A stretch of 63,199 nucleotides of DNA from UBA6049 sp965662345. Its GTDB lineage: Bacteria > Bacteroidota > Bacteroidia > Flavobacteriales_G > Salibacteraceae. Below the pieces are notes generated by a model that searched no databases, was not told the origin of the DNA, and saw only the letters and a program-made list of their open reading frames with translations. A program made the translations under genes and the position numbers. The DNA is taken from contig CBFIHE010000015.1 of NCBI GenBank assembly GCA_965662345.1, positions 1-63,199 on the forward strand, read 5' to 3'. Shown here piece by piece: positions 44,201 through 51,623 of the stretch; position 1 is the first letter of the stretch; each line of letters starts with the position of its first letter.

Positions 44201-45296
44201 CCGAACCCGAAGTTCCTGGAGCAAAACCGATTCCATTATTTATAGCTACAGCCTCTGTGGTTTCAAACGTTCCGTTTTGGTTTAGGTCTAACCAAGCATA
44301 AGCCTCTACCAAATTCGTATTGGTACCTCCTGCGGTAACTTCTATGGTGTAGGTATTTCCTTGTAGCAAATTCGCAGTTGTACCTTGCGCAGGTGCATAT
44401 TGTGTATATCCATTTAATCCACATCCTGACGCATTATCTAAGCCCGTACCAATAATCTCCACATTAGCCGTTTGACCTAAAGAGGCACAACCCGAGGTGT
44501 GTATTGGAGTACAATAACATTGCGTAAACGGCTTAATATCCACAAAGAAGGCGTTGGTAGTATCTGCGTTCGTTCCGCAAGAAACTATTGCTCTGTAGTA
44601 AGTGGCTGTGGTAATTCCTGTTGAACTGAATACAGGACTTGTTGCTCCTGTAATTGTAGTCCAATTGATACTATCAGAAGAAGATTGCCAAATATAAGCG
44701 CCAAATCCACCACCTGTTGAAGTACCAGATAAGCCTAACGAAAATGAAGAACTAACACAAATGCTATCTGGCCCCGTTACGACTCCTGCCTGAGGTGTAA
44801 CCGTACAAGCGTTTCCAGGATATGTAAGCGTTATCTCGGCATAGAATGATGAGTTGCCTGTACTCTGCCCTAAACCACATCCGCAAAAATTATTCACTTG
44901 AGTTGATGCTACTACAGAAAAATCTATTTGCCCATTAGCTGCCCAAGACGTAATATCTGCTTGAGAAATGGTGAATGTATTCAAACCTGTAGCCAAGCAG
45001 TCTAAACCCGAAGCACCCACTAAGTTTGTGCCTATTTGCGTATTCGTTTCATCAAACAATTGAAGGAACTCAACACTTGTAGTACCTAAATCGCCAGAGT
45101 AATTTATAGTGAGTGTTCCATTACCCGTAGCTGCGGCTGCTCCATTAAAATTAAAATTTGCAGTACCACCAGTAAGATTAGAACATTGCGTAATGGTCTG
45201 AAAATACGTTTGTGAAAACAGGGGAATAATAGCAAACACTGAAAAAGCTAACGTAAGCACCAGTGATTTGAGTAGTAAGTTATTATTAATATACAT
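41265..45296 (-). CDS. Large T9SS-exported surface protein with beta-helix, Ig-like and PKD domains
   Basis: The ATG at 45296 gives a signal peptide (MYINNNLLLKSLVLTLAFSV, ending LFSQ) and 1343 residues; an upstream ATG would add 13 poorly hydrophobic residues. In approximate order the protein has an N-terminal domain shared with its neighbour (30-165), an Ig-like domain, a GEVED-type domain ending YGETEDYTINI (about 260-420), and a CARDB-like segment. A right-handed parallel beta-helix region comes next (about 530-880), then Ig-like SprB-type repeats with WSTGDTTKTIMI, a PKD domain (IWSFGDGDSAF), and a type A T9SS sorting domain starting RVYPNPSNGMFNLEL. It should be secreted through T9SS and attached to the surface or released. 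Adhesion or polysaccharide contact is likely but unproven. Confidence 0.88.
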   Translation of the reverse strand: MYINNNLLLKSLVLTLAFSVFAIIPLFSQTYFQTITQCSNLTGGTANFNFNGAAAATGNGTLTINYSGDLGTTSVEFLQLFDETNTQIGTNLVGASGLDCLATGLNTFTISQADITSWAANGQIDFSVVASTQVNNFCGCGLGQSTGNSSFYAEITLTYPGNACTVTPQAGVVTGPDSICVSSSFSLGLSGTSTGGGFGAYIWQSSSDSINWTTITGATSPVFSSTGITTATYYRAIVSCGTNADTTNAFFVDIKPFTQCYCTPIHTSGCASLGQTANVEIIGTGLDNASGCGLNGYTQYAPAQGTTANLLQGNTYTIEVTAGGTNTNLVEAYAWLDLNQNGTFETTEAVAINNGIGFAPGTSGSGTITIPSTALSGPTGLRIRSDWEIFTMTSADGCTQKSYGETEDYTINIVAPPAVDAGIAAVDTPLVAACAVANSLWVTIQNLGSTALTQATINWSVNGTVQTPVPWSGIVGSFSTSNSPQFVANYTFAVGDSIAVWTSNPNNTTDSLSFNDTLTFIVPSLSLNGTYTIDANGAGPTNYVDFASALADLNSVGVCGPVVFNVANATYAEQVKISNVPGASQLNTITFQSQSGDTALCKVEYTSQGTTNTFYDGPVVLESGASFVSFKNIGFRNTATSSTYSNVVSFSGSTHNISFEGCRISNDISTTTSTYAALVYKNGVLGVNTRFENTDFINGSNSIYYYGSSAAYDTGFAVINCKLINPYYRGLYAYYQENPEIIGNELTSNSTYTFGYGFQCYDFSGGDLKVSGNYLYSQPTVAWPRYGFYFFRFESSVLDRGEVVGNYISMPNGGLSGMYLFDLEFIDLKNNSVFLSDFSSSSEAVYITQGLAMDFKNNALAGGEGARPVYVVGGGIFSSNNNAYTGEQSYAYWNGFTTDLASLQAQSNQDASSVEPTVLFVDTTKLLVCDPLLDGTGDVNASYTADLQGDPVDPIRVDIGADQFATAGTFYHLFPDTIGICQPGDTVTLVAHYYDSITWNGQPAGDTFSTTTQGVVVVDGYGLCATGSDTITIINSTPVDLPGTSGLCLNDTGMIDAGISGGSYQWSTGDTTKTIMITSVGAYSVTVTDRDGCTSTDQTNAVQAPVVDLADSTGICDSATVTLDASLNGTYLWSTGATTQTIDVTTGGSYSVTVNDNFGCVSADTTLALEQSQPTADYSHTQNFFTVQFTNTGTTGQNYIWSFGDGDSAFVENPTYTYFNNGAAETSYLVTLIVYNLCGIDSITYEIKVGLNVGAEEYSLREALRVYPNPSNGMFNLELNLNAPEEVNYMLTDVQGKQLLTKSLGEDNTLRDELNLSDLANGVYYLTVQAGEDQTVTRLVITD

Positions 45297-45354
45297 GTTC
45301 TTCGATTCTATTTCACCGAATATAATGTATTTCAATCAAGTATATAAAAACAAA

Positions 45355-45386
45355 AAAAGCGGTGAGTCAAGTTACTCACCGCTTTT
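45355..45386 (-). terminator. Terminator after the second T9SS gene
   Basis: A 13-bp stem AAAAGCGGTGAGT (45355-45367) pairs with ACTCACCGCTTTT (45374-45386); on the minus strand it is followed by seven T. Confidence 0.85.
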
Positions 45387-45408
45387 CATTTTCTATATGT
45401 GATTGAAC

Positions 45409-48400
45409 TTACTTGATCGCTATGCGCTCAATTGTTGTTTCATCACCAATGGTCATGCGTAAGAAGTAGATACCCGGTGCTACGCCCGTTACATCTACAC
45501 GCTCTTGGTGTGCATTGCTCACCGCACCCATGTTGTGCTGAGTAACAACTTTTCCTTGAACGTCTACTACCATGTAGTTTACTTCTTGGTTTCCTGTGTT
45601 GTTCAATACAATGTTGAACTGACCCGCATTCGGATTAGGGAATACTTCGTATGCAGCTCCGTTTGCCAATTCATTCAATCCAACGCTGCTTCCAACAGAA
45701 ACCTCATACGATACAGTATCGCTACCACATACATTCGTTACAATCAATGTAACTGTGTAAGTAATAGAGCTATCGTTGGTGTTGTCATACAAGTGCGTTG
45801 GGTTAGCATCGCTAGACGTGTTACCGTCACCAAAGTCCCAAGCATATGTATCACCGTTTTGAGATGTGTTACCAAACTCTGCTGTGTAGTACAATGTGTT
45901 CACTACATCAAAGTCTGCTACAGGAGAGCTGAACTCAACAACCTCTGTTTCATCAGAAGAGATACACCCGTCTGCATCCGTTACGGTTACACCGTATGTT
46001 CCTGCTGCAGCAGCTGTTGTTGTTTGGGTAGCATCACCTGTTGTCCAGCTGTATACACCGTTTGCAATACCCGCGTCTAATGTTGCAGGATTACCATCAC
46101 AAAGTGCAGTTGTGTCTGCTCCAATATTTGCTGGCGTGCTCAACTGAGCATCCGTCTGATCATCTGAGATACATCCATCTTTATCGGTTACTGTTACAGT
46201 GTATGTACCTGGTGTAGCTACCATGATAGATTGTGTTGAATCTCCGTTACTCCATGCGTACGTTCCACCTGCGATTCCTGCATCTATCATACCTACAGAA
46301 TCNNNNNNNNNNNNNNNNNNNNNNNNNNNNNNNNNNNNNNNNNNNNNNNNNNNNNNNNNNNNNNNNNNNNNNNNNNNNNNNNNNNNNNNNNNNNNNNNNN
46401 NNATAGATTGTGTTGAATCTCCGTTACTCCATGCGTACGTTCCACCTGCGATTCCTGCATCTATCATACCTACAGAATCCGCACAAATTACGCTGGCTGC
46501 TGGTAGATCTACTGGAATAGCCTGGATTACTGTTACCGTATCTGCTGCCTGACCACATACGCCAAACGCTTCTACTACTACAACACCTGGTACCGTTACA
46601 TCAAAGTAATTACCTGTTCCTGCTCCGTTGTTCCAAGAAATAGAATCAAAATACCATGCTTCTATTGTTGCTGTATCGCCTGGGCCACAAATACCTACTG
46701 TATCTTGGATGTTGAAGCTGGCTATTGTAGCGAACTGGTCTGCACCCATATCCACTGCATTCGGATCTGTTGGATCACCTTGCAAGTCCATCATGTAGTT
46801 TGCATTTGGTGCTCCAGCGCCATCTAAGCTGTCATTACACACCAACAAGTTCATGGTGTCTGAGAAAATGTTCGACACTTGTACAGAACCACTGTCTTTT
46901 CCAGTTGATGCCTGCATCGCAGCCAAATCTGCATGGGTACCACCCCAGTAAGCAAAGTTGTTCTCTGCAGACCATGCGTTGTTGTTTGACTCAAAAATGG
47001 CTCCTGTAGTAATTACATATGCAGGACGTGCCTGACCACCCGATTGGAACGCATTGTTTACCCAACGGCTCAATGAACCTTGCGATACATAAATACCTTC
47101 ATTGTTTGTACTCGCATCTGCAAAGTAGATACTGTTGTTCATGAAGTCTACAAACAAGTTGTTGTAGTAATAAACACCGTAAGTACCACCGTTTGGCATA
47201 CTAATCGCGTTTCCGCTTACATCTGCAAACTTGTTGAAGTCACCCGTAAATGCATATACATACATACCGTATCTAGGCCAGTTATTACCTGGCTGTTGAT
47301 ATACGTGGTTGTTGCTCAAACGCATGTTTTTACCTGTCCAGTAGTAGTTCATTAATCCGTAACCAAAGCTGTAAGTAGCGCTTGATGTAACCGTGTTACC
47401 CACTACTTGGGCATCCTCTTGGTAATACATGTACGTTGCACGGTAGTACTGATCTAAGAACTCACAGTCAATTACATGCGTGCGCTTGTCATAGCTACTG
47501 CTGTTACCAAACCAGTACATACCTTGAGAACCTTTGTAGAAGGTACAGCCTTCAAACGTGATGTCTTCTAAGTTTACGGAACTAGTCTTGTATACCAAAG
47601 ACGCAAATGTGGATGTAGTTGTAGATTGGTTATTCGTAAAGCGACATCCTTCAAAAGAGATATCCTCTGCATTTCCATTGAACGATACTACTGTTGAATA
47701 AGTAGAAGACGTTGAAGGATTGTAGAACTTGATGTTCTTGAAGTGAATGTTGCTTGCTCCCGTATTGAAACGTACTGCTCCGTCATAGGTAGTGTTCCCA
47801 TTCCCTAGTGAAGTATACTCAACCACACACAAAGCTGTATCACCTGAAGCGCTTTGGAACGTAATGGTGTTGGTGGTTGAAGCTCCCATAATGGCATCAA
47901 AAGCCAATTGACCAACATAGGTATCGTTGGCAACGTTAAACACTACTGGACCACAAACACCGTAAGTATTCAAATCACTAACTGCGGCATTAAAACTTTG
48001 GTAGTTGGTTGGACCAGCCCCTAATGAGTCAATAGTAAAGGTGCCGTTTAAAGCTGGTACAAATGTAGTAGCAGCCGTATCTCCCAAATTAATTGTGTCA
48101 GGAACATTGTTCGGGAATGAGGTATACACTTCAAATGTTGTCGCTGCTGAAATATTCACGGTTCCCAAGTTCAGCTGAACTGTATTTGAGCCTGTTCCGT
48201 TCAAGGTATCCAACAAGATTGAGTCGTATACAGTTACAACTGGGGTACCACCATTAATGATGTGCGTTACGGTAAATGTATCCACTTGATTTGTACCACC
48301 ATTGATGATAGTTACATAAATATCTTGCGGACCTGCACAAAAAACAGTGGGTGAATCAATAGATGCCACCGAAATATTGTTAGGACCAGAAACTTGAGGA

Positions 48401-48867
48401 TAATCTAAGGTTGCATCAACAACAAAAGAAGAGTTACCGCTTGTTGAGCCCGGAGAAGCACAAACACAAAAATTGTTAACTGTTGTAGTTGCGTTTTGCG
48501 CAGTGGCAGTGAAGGTAATTGTACCATCTGAGGCCCAGTTTGCCAAATCTGCAGCTGTGAGGTTTATTACAGCACTACTTGCAGAAGAACAATCATTACC
48601 TGTAGATAAGTTAGGGGATATAATATTTCCATTCTCATCCAAAATCTGAAAGAATTCACCCGCTGCACTGAAATCTCCCCAAAACTGAGTTAAATCTAAT
48701 GTGCCATCAGCTGCAGGAGCTCCTGCATTTGGAAATGTTAGGGTAACTGAACCATTGTTTGTTGGCGCACAGCCTGATGTGCTGGCATTGTAGTTTTGAG
48801 CATTGAGCCCCGGAGCTGTTATCAACAGACCCAAACCAAGCATGAACTTGAGTAACCTTTTTTTCAT
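45409..48867 (-). CDS. Large T9SS-exported surface protein, interrupted by an assembly gap
   Basis: This is a paralogue of the neighbouring surface protein. It has a signal peptide (MKKRLLKFMLGLGLLITAPG, cleaved near LNAQ), the shared N-terminal domain, a beta-helix region (about 270-620 with repeated NAISMPNGG-type turns), then Ig-like repeats with GGTYAWSNGDSTQS. A PKD domain (YAWDFGDGNTSSDANP) and a type A sorting domain (YEVFPNPNAGQFNIVL to the end) close it. It lacks the GEVED insertion of the first paralogue. The apparent length of 1152 residues includes 34 unknown ones from a 100-N gap at 46303-46402, so the true repeat number is uncertain. Confidence 0.85.
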   Translation of the reverse strand: MKKRLLKFMLGLGLLITAPGLNAQNYNASTSGCAPTNNGSVTLTFPNAGAPAADGTLDLTQFWGDFSAAGEFFQILDENGNIISPNLSTGNDCSSASSAVINLTAADLANWASDGTITFTATAQNATTTVNNFCVCASPGSTSGNSSFVVDATLDYPQVSGPNNISVASIDSPTVFCAGPQDIYVTIINGGTNQVDTFTVTHIINGGTPVVTVYDSILLDTLNGTGSNTVQLNLGTVNISAATTFEVYTSFPNNVPDTINLGDTAATTFVPALNGTFTIDSLGAGPTNYQSFNAAVSDLNTYGVCGPVVFNVANDTYVGQLAFDAIMGASTTNTITFQSASGDTALCVVEYTSLGNGNTTYDGAVRFNTGASNIHFKNIKFYNPSTSSTYSTVVSFNGNAEDISFEGCRFTNNQSTTTSTFASLVYKTSSVNLEDITFEGCTFYKGSQGMYWFGNSSSYDKRTHVIDCEFLDQYYRATYMYYQEDAQVVGNTVTSSATYSFGYGLMNYYWTGKNMRLSNNHVYQQPGNNWPRYGMYVYAFTGDFNKFADVSGNAISMPNGGTYGVYYYNNLFVDFMNNSIYFADASTNNEGIYVSQGSLSRWVNNAFQSGGQARPAYVITTGAIFESNNNAWSAENNFAYWGGTHADLAAMQASTGKDSGSVQVSNIFSDTMNLLVCNDSLDGAGAPNANYMMDLQGDPTDPNAVDMGADQFATIASFNIQDTVGICGPGDTATIEAWYFDSISWNNGAGTGNYFDVTVPGVVVVEAFGVCGQAADTVTVIQAIPVDLPAASVICADSVGMIDAGIAGGTYAWSNGDSTQSXXXXXXXXXXXXXXXXXXXXXXXXXXXXXXXXXXDSVGMIDAGIAGGTYAWSNGDSTQSIMVATPGTYTVTVTDKDGCISDDQTDAQLSTPANIGADTTALCDGNPATLDAGIANGVYSWTTGDATQTTTAAAAGTYGVTVTDADGCISSDETEVVEFSSPVADFDVVNTLYYTAEFGNTSQNGDTYAWDFGDGNTSSDANPTHLYDNTNDSSITYTVTLIVTNVCGSDTVSYEVSVGSSVGLNELANGAAYEVFPNPNAGQFNIVLNNTGNQEVNYMVVDVQGKVVTQHNMGAVSNAHQERVDVTGVAPGIYFLRMTIGDETTIERIAIK
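46226..46302. repeat. 77-bp identical flank, left of the gap
   Basis: These 77 bases are identical to 46403-46479, and they end exactly where the Ns begin. They encode part of an Ig-like repeat (GMIDAGIAGGTYAWSNGDST) on the minus strand. This may be one genomic copy assembled twice, or part of a real tandem repeat. Confidence 0.9.
46303..46402. other. Assembly gap of 100 Ns
   Basis: Exactly 100 undetermined bases, the usual placeholder for a gap of unknown length. Identical 77-bp sequences touch both sides. Confidence 0.99.
46403..46479. repeat. 77-bp identical flank, right of the gap
   Basis: This is the second copy of the sequence at 46226-46302; it begins exactly at the first base after the Ns. 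Beyond 46479 the sequences diverge from the left side, where the gap begins. Confidence 0.9.
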
Positions 48868-49006
48868 AATTCGATTAGTTTAATTGAAAAATTGTGGCGA
48901 TGGCCTGTGAGAGGCCGAATATAACCCTTTTTTTTATGACCAAGAACAAAAATAAAGCCCCTCCTAATCCGGAAAAGCCTTTATAATTTGACAATATTTA
49001 GTAGTA

Positions 49007-50269
49007 CTAAATCCCAAAAGATGATTTTAAAGCATCTACATAATCCAATTTTTCCCAAGTGAAGAGTTCTACCTCTATTTCTTTGGTTTCAACATCGGCT
49101 CCTGCCGAACGTGTAAAGGTTTTCTTCACTATTTGAGATTCTCTCCCCATGTGGCCATACGCAGCCGTTTCTGTGTAAATAGGATTGCGAAGCTTTAGAC
49201 GCTGCTCAATGATTCCGGGGCGCAAATCAAAAATCTCTCGCACCTTAGATGCAATCTCACCATCTGATAAACCAACGTTTGAGCTTCCGTAGGTATCTAC
49301 AAATACTCCTGTTGGTTCCACTACCCCAATAGCGTAAGAAACTTGCACCAAAACTTGGTCTGCAATGCCCGCAGCTACTAAATTTTTAGCGATATGTCTT
49401 GACGCATAAGCCGCAGAGCGGTCTACCTTGCTGGGATCTTTGCCGGAAAATGCACCGCCACCGTGTGCTCCTTTACCACCGTACGTATCCACAATAATTT
49501 TACGACCTGTTAAACCCGTATCGCCATGCGGACCACCTATCACGAAAATGCCTGTTGGGTTGATGTGATAGGTAATTTCATCTGTGAATAAGGCTTGGAT
49601 ATGATCAGGCAAGTCTTGCTTCACACGCGGAACCAGAATATGGATGATATCTTCTTTGATTTTGGCCAACATATTTGTTTCTGTATCAAAATCATCGTGC
49701 TGGGTAGAAACTACGATAGAGTCAATTCGAACTGGTGTATGGTCATCATTGTATTCAATAGTTACTTGCGATTTCGCATCTGGACGTAAATAAGGTATCT
49801 CGTTCCCTTCTCTTCTTAGGTCTGCTAATGCCTTTAATATACGATGACTTAAGTCCAATGCCAATGGCATGTAATTCTCTGTTTCCTTAGAAGCATAGCC
49901 AAACATCATTCCCTGGTCTCCTGCTCCTTGCTCTTCTGGAGTGCCTCTTTCTACGCCCTGGTTAATATCTGGTGATTGCTCATGCAAGGCAGAAAAAACA
50001 CCGCAAGAATTCCCTTCAAACATATACGCCCCTTTGGTGTATCCAATTCTGTTGATGGTATCGCGAGCTATTTGCTGCACGTCTATATAGGTGTCTGACT
50101 TGATTTCTCCTGCTAATACAACCTGACCCGTAGTAACCAGCGTTTCGCAAGCCACTTTAGAATTGGGGTCAAAGGCTAAAAAGTTGTCTATGATTGCATC
50201 GGATATTTGATCTGCAACCTTATCTGGGTGCCCTTCTGAAACTGATTCTGATGTAAATAAGTATGACAT
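49007..50269 (-). CDS. metK: S-adenosylmethionine synthetase
   Basis: MetK makes SAM from methionine and ATP in the cytoplasm. The 420 residues have the opening SESVSEGHPDKVADQISDAI with the ATP-binding histidine (about residue 15), the hexapeptide GAGDQG(M) in EEQGAGDQGMMFGYAS, and the P-loop-like GGGAFSGKDPSKVDRSAAY. All are diagnostic. It is transcribed away from the riboswitch-controlled methionine operon, and the 5' leader of about 100 nt contains a 9-bp inverted repeat described separately. Confidence 0.97.
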   Translation of the reverse strand: MSYLFTSESVSEGHPDKVADQISDAIIDNFLAFDPNSKVACETLVTTGQVVLAGEIKSDTYIDVQQIARDTINRIGYTKGAYMFEGNSCGVFSALHEQSPDINQGVERGTPEEQGAGDQGMMFGYASKETENYMPLALDLSHRILKALADLRREGNEIPYLRPDAKSQVTIEYNDDHTPVRIDSIVVSTQHDDFDTETNMLAKIKEDIIHILVPRVKQDLPDHIQALFTDEITYHINPTGIFVIGGPHGDTGLTGRKIIVDTYGGKGAHGGGAFSGKDPSKVDRSAAYASRHIAKNLVAAGIADQVLVQVSYAIGVVEPTGVFVDTYGSSNVGLSDGEIASKVREIFDLRPGIIEQRLKLRNPIYTETAAYGHMGRESQIVKKTFTRSAGADVETKEIEVELFTWEKLDYVDALKSSFGI

Positions 50270-50308
50270 TCCTTAGTTCGTTTAATACGTTATTAATTTG
50301 GGAAATGC

Positions 50309-50356
50309 CTGCTTGCAGAGATGCATTTTAGCATTTTTTTGAGTGGTTGCAAGCAG
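50309..50356 (-). promoter_or_regulatory. Structured metK leader (candidate regulatory RNA)
   Basis: On the minus strand a perfect 9-bp stem, CTGCTTGCA (50356-50348) with TGCAAGCAG (50317-50309), encloses 30 nt. Inside is a smaller hairpin ATGC-TAAAAT-GCAT (50334-50321). The whole structure lies between the predicted metK transcription start (about 50372) and the ATG at 50269. It does not have the SAM-I core found across the intergenic region. It could be a regulatory RNA or a protein-binding DNA site. Confidence 0.45.
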
Positions 50357-50377
50357 CCAAATTCTTCCACTTGAGGC

Positions 50378-50406
50378 CAAATGTATAAAATTGGATTGGA
50401 GCACAA
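50378..50406 (-). promoter_or_regulatory. Promoter of metK
   Basis: On the minus strand TTG (50406-50404), 18 nt, TACATTTG (50385-50378). The -7 box is the same octamer as that of the divergent metH promoter. A start near 50372 gives a leader of about 100 nt. Confidence 0.6.
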
Positions 50407-50415
50407 CGGTGTGTT

Positions 50416-50444
50416 TTGAAAATTAAAAAGTCTGCGTACATTTG
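50416..50444 (+). promoter_or_regulatory. Promoter of the metH-metF operon
   Basis: TTG (50416-50418, within TTTTG), 18 nt, TACATTTG (50437-50444). The predicted start falls at about 50450, which is the first base of riboswitch stem P1. Confidence 0.68.
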
Positions 50445-50449
50445 GGCTG

Positions 50450-50552
50450 CTTATCAAGAAAGACGGAGGGAATGGCCCTGTGAAGTCTTAGCAACCCGGA
50501 GAGGCCGGGTGCTAATTCCTGTTCAAGTCAAAATAGACCTGAACAAGATGAG
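50450..50552 (+). ncRNA. SAM-I (S-box) riboswitch
   Basis: The core matches the SAM-I consensus: GGAGGGAATGGCCCTGTGAA, GTCTTAGCAACCC and GGGTGCTAATTCC occur in order. P1 is CTTATC (50450-50455) with GATGAG (50547-50552). P2 pairs AAGAC with GTCTT, P3 pairs ACCCGG with CCGGGT, and P4 pairs GTTCA..GTC with GAC..TGAAC. SAM binding should lower expression of the split metH-metF operon, whose first ATG is 73 nt downstream. No terminator with a T run follows, so control is probably at translation or by another mechanism. Confidence 0.93.
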
Positions 50553-50624
50553 CGAAGAGCAACTCTTCACGCATCAACTCACACCTTTTTCTTGGCAGCT
50601 TGGTAAGCATACAAAAACACAGGT

Positions 50625-51623
50625 ATGTTAGCGCGCATTCAAGAAGAAATAACAAAACGCATTCTGGTCTTAGATGGTGCCATGGGCACCATGATTCAAA
50701 GACACACATTAACTGAGGAAGACTTTAGAGGCGAACGGTTTAAGCACCACGATAAACCGCTTAAAGGAAACAACGACTTACTTTCATTAACCCAACCTCA
50801 AATCATATTGGATATTCACCGTGCTTACTTTGAAGCGGGTGCAGATCTTGCAGAAACCAACACCTTTAGCAGTACTTCCATCGCTCAGGCTGATTACGGC
50901 TTAGAAGAGGCCGTTTATGACCTGAATGTGCAATCGGCCAACATTGCCAAACAAGCTGCAGCAGAGTTCTCTACTCCAGATAAACCCCGGTTTGTAGCCG
51001 GCTCTGTAGGGCCAACCAACAGAACGGCTTCTATCTCACCAGATGTAAACAACCCCGGCTTTAGAGCGGTAACCTTTAATGAACTCAAATCTGCCTACGC
51101 TGAGCAAATTCATGGGCTTATAGATGGAGGTGTTGATGCCCTTTTGGTTGAAACCGTATTTGACACCCTCAATGCCAAAGCGGCTCTAATGGCATGCTCA
51201 GAAGTTTTTGAAGAGAAGGGGAATGCTCTACCCATAATGGTTTCGGGCACCATAACAGATGCCAGTGGAAGAACGCTATCAGGCCAAACAGCAGAAGCTT
51301 TTATTATATCCGTTTCTCACTTGCCACTTCTTTCTGTAGGTTTCAATTGTGCATTGGGAGCATCGCAACTACAGCCTCACCTTCAAGTTTTGGCAAACGA
51401 AGCGCCTTTTGCGGTAAGTGCCCACCCCAACGCAGGTTTACCCAATGAATTTGGGGCCTACGATGAAACCCCGCAACGAATGGCAAACCAAATCAAACAC
51501 TACCTAGAAGATGGTTTGGTTAACATCATTGGCGGATGCTGCGGTACTACTCCAGAACACATCCAAGAAATAGCGGAGCTGGCGGCTAAATATGAACCTA
51601 GAAAAGTAGCTGCACATGTCTGA
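50625..51623 (+). CDS. metH: Methionine synthase, homocysteine-binding part
   Basis: This 332-residue protein equals the N-terminal homocysteine S-methyltransferase module of MetH. It begins with LDGAMGTMIQRHTLTEEDFR (about residues 16-35), includes ADLAETNTFSSTSIAQADYG, the first zinc cysteine in VGFNCALGA, and the paired zinc cysteines in IIGGCCGTTPEHI. It ends where a linker joins the next module in one-piece MetH. The next gene overlaps it by 8 nt. Expression should be controlled by the SAM-I riboswitch just upstream. Confidence 0.93.
   Translation: MLARIQEEITKRILVLDGAMGTMIQRHTLTEEDFRGERFKHHDKPLKGNNDLLSLTQPQIILDIHRAYFEAGADLAETNTFSSTSIAQADYGLEEAVYDLNVQSANIAKQAAAEFSTPDKPRFVAGSVGPTNRTASISPDVNNPGFRAVTFNELKSAYAEQIHGLIDGGVDALLVETVFDTLNAKAALMACSEVFEEKGNALPIMVSGTITDASGRTLSGQTAEAFIISVSHLPLLSVGFNCALGASQLQPHLQVLANEAPFAVSAHPNAGLPNEFGAYDETPQRMANQIKHYLEDGLVNIIGGCCGTTPEHIQEIAELAAKYEPRKVAAHV

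Noticed and set aside
45505..46080. 191-residue cysteine- and valine-rich open frame antisense to the T9SS gene
   Set aside because: Its composition is what the threonine- and aspartate-rich repeats on the other strand produce when reversed; no known domain or start context.
46200..46560. Continuous reading frame through the N gap
   Set aside because: The frame is kept only because 77 + 100 is divisible by 3; it says nothing about the real distance.
48997..49011. Palindrome TTTAGTA-G-TACTAAA at the metK stop codon
   Set aside because: It has a one-base loop, is A/T-rich, and has no T run; it may be chance.
50416..50631. 71-residue open frame upstream of metH
   Set aside because: It lies across the SAM-I riboswitch, whose paired bases explain the sequence better than a protein does.
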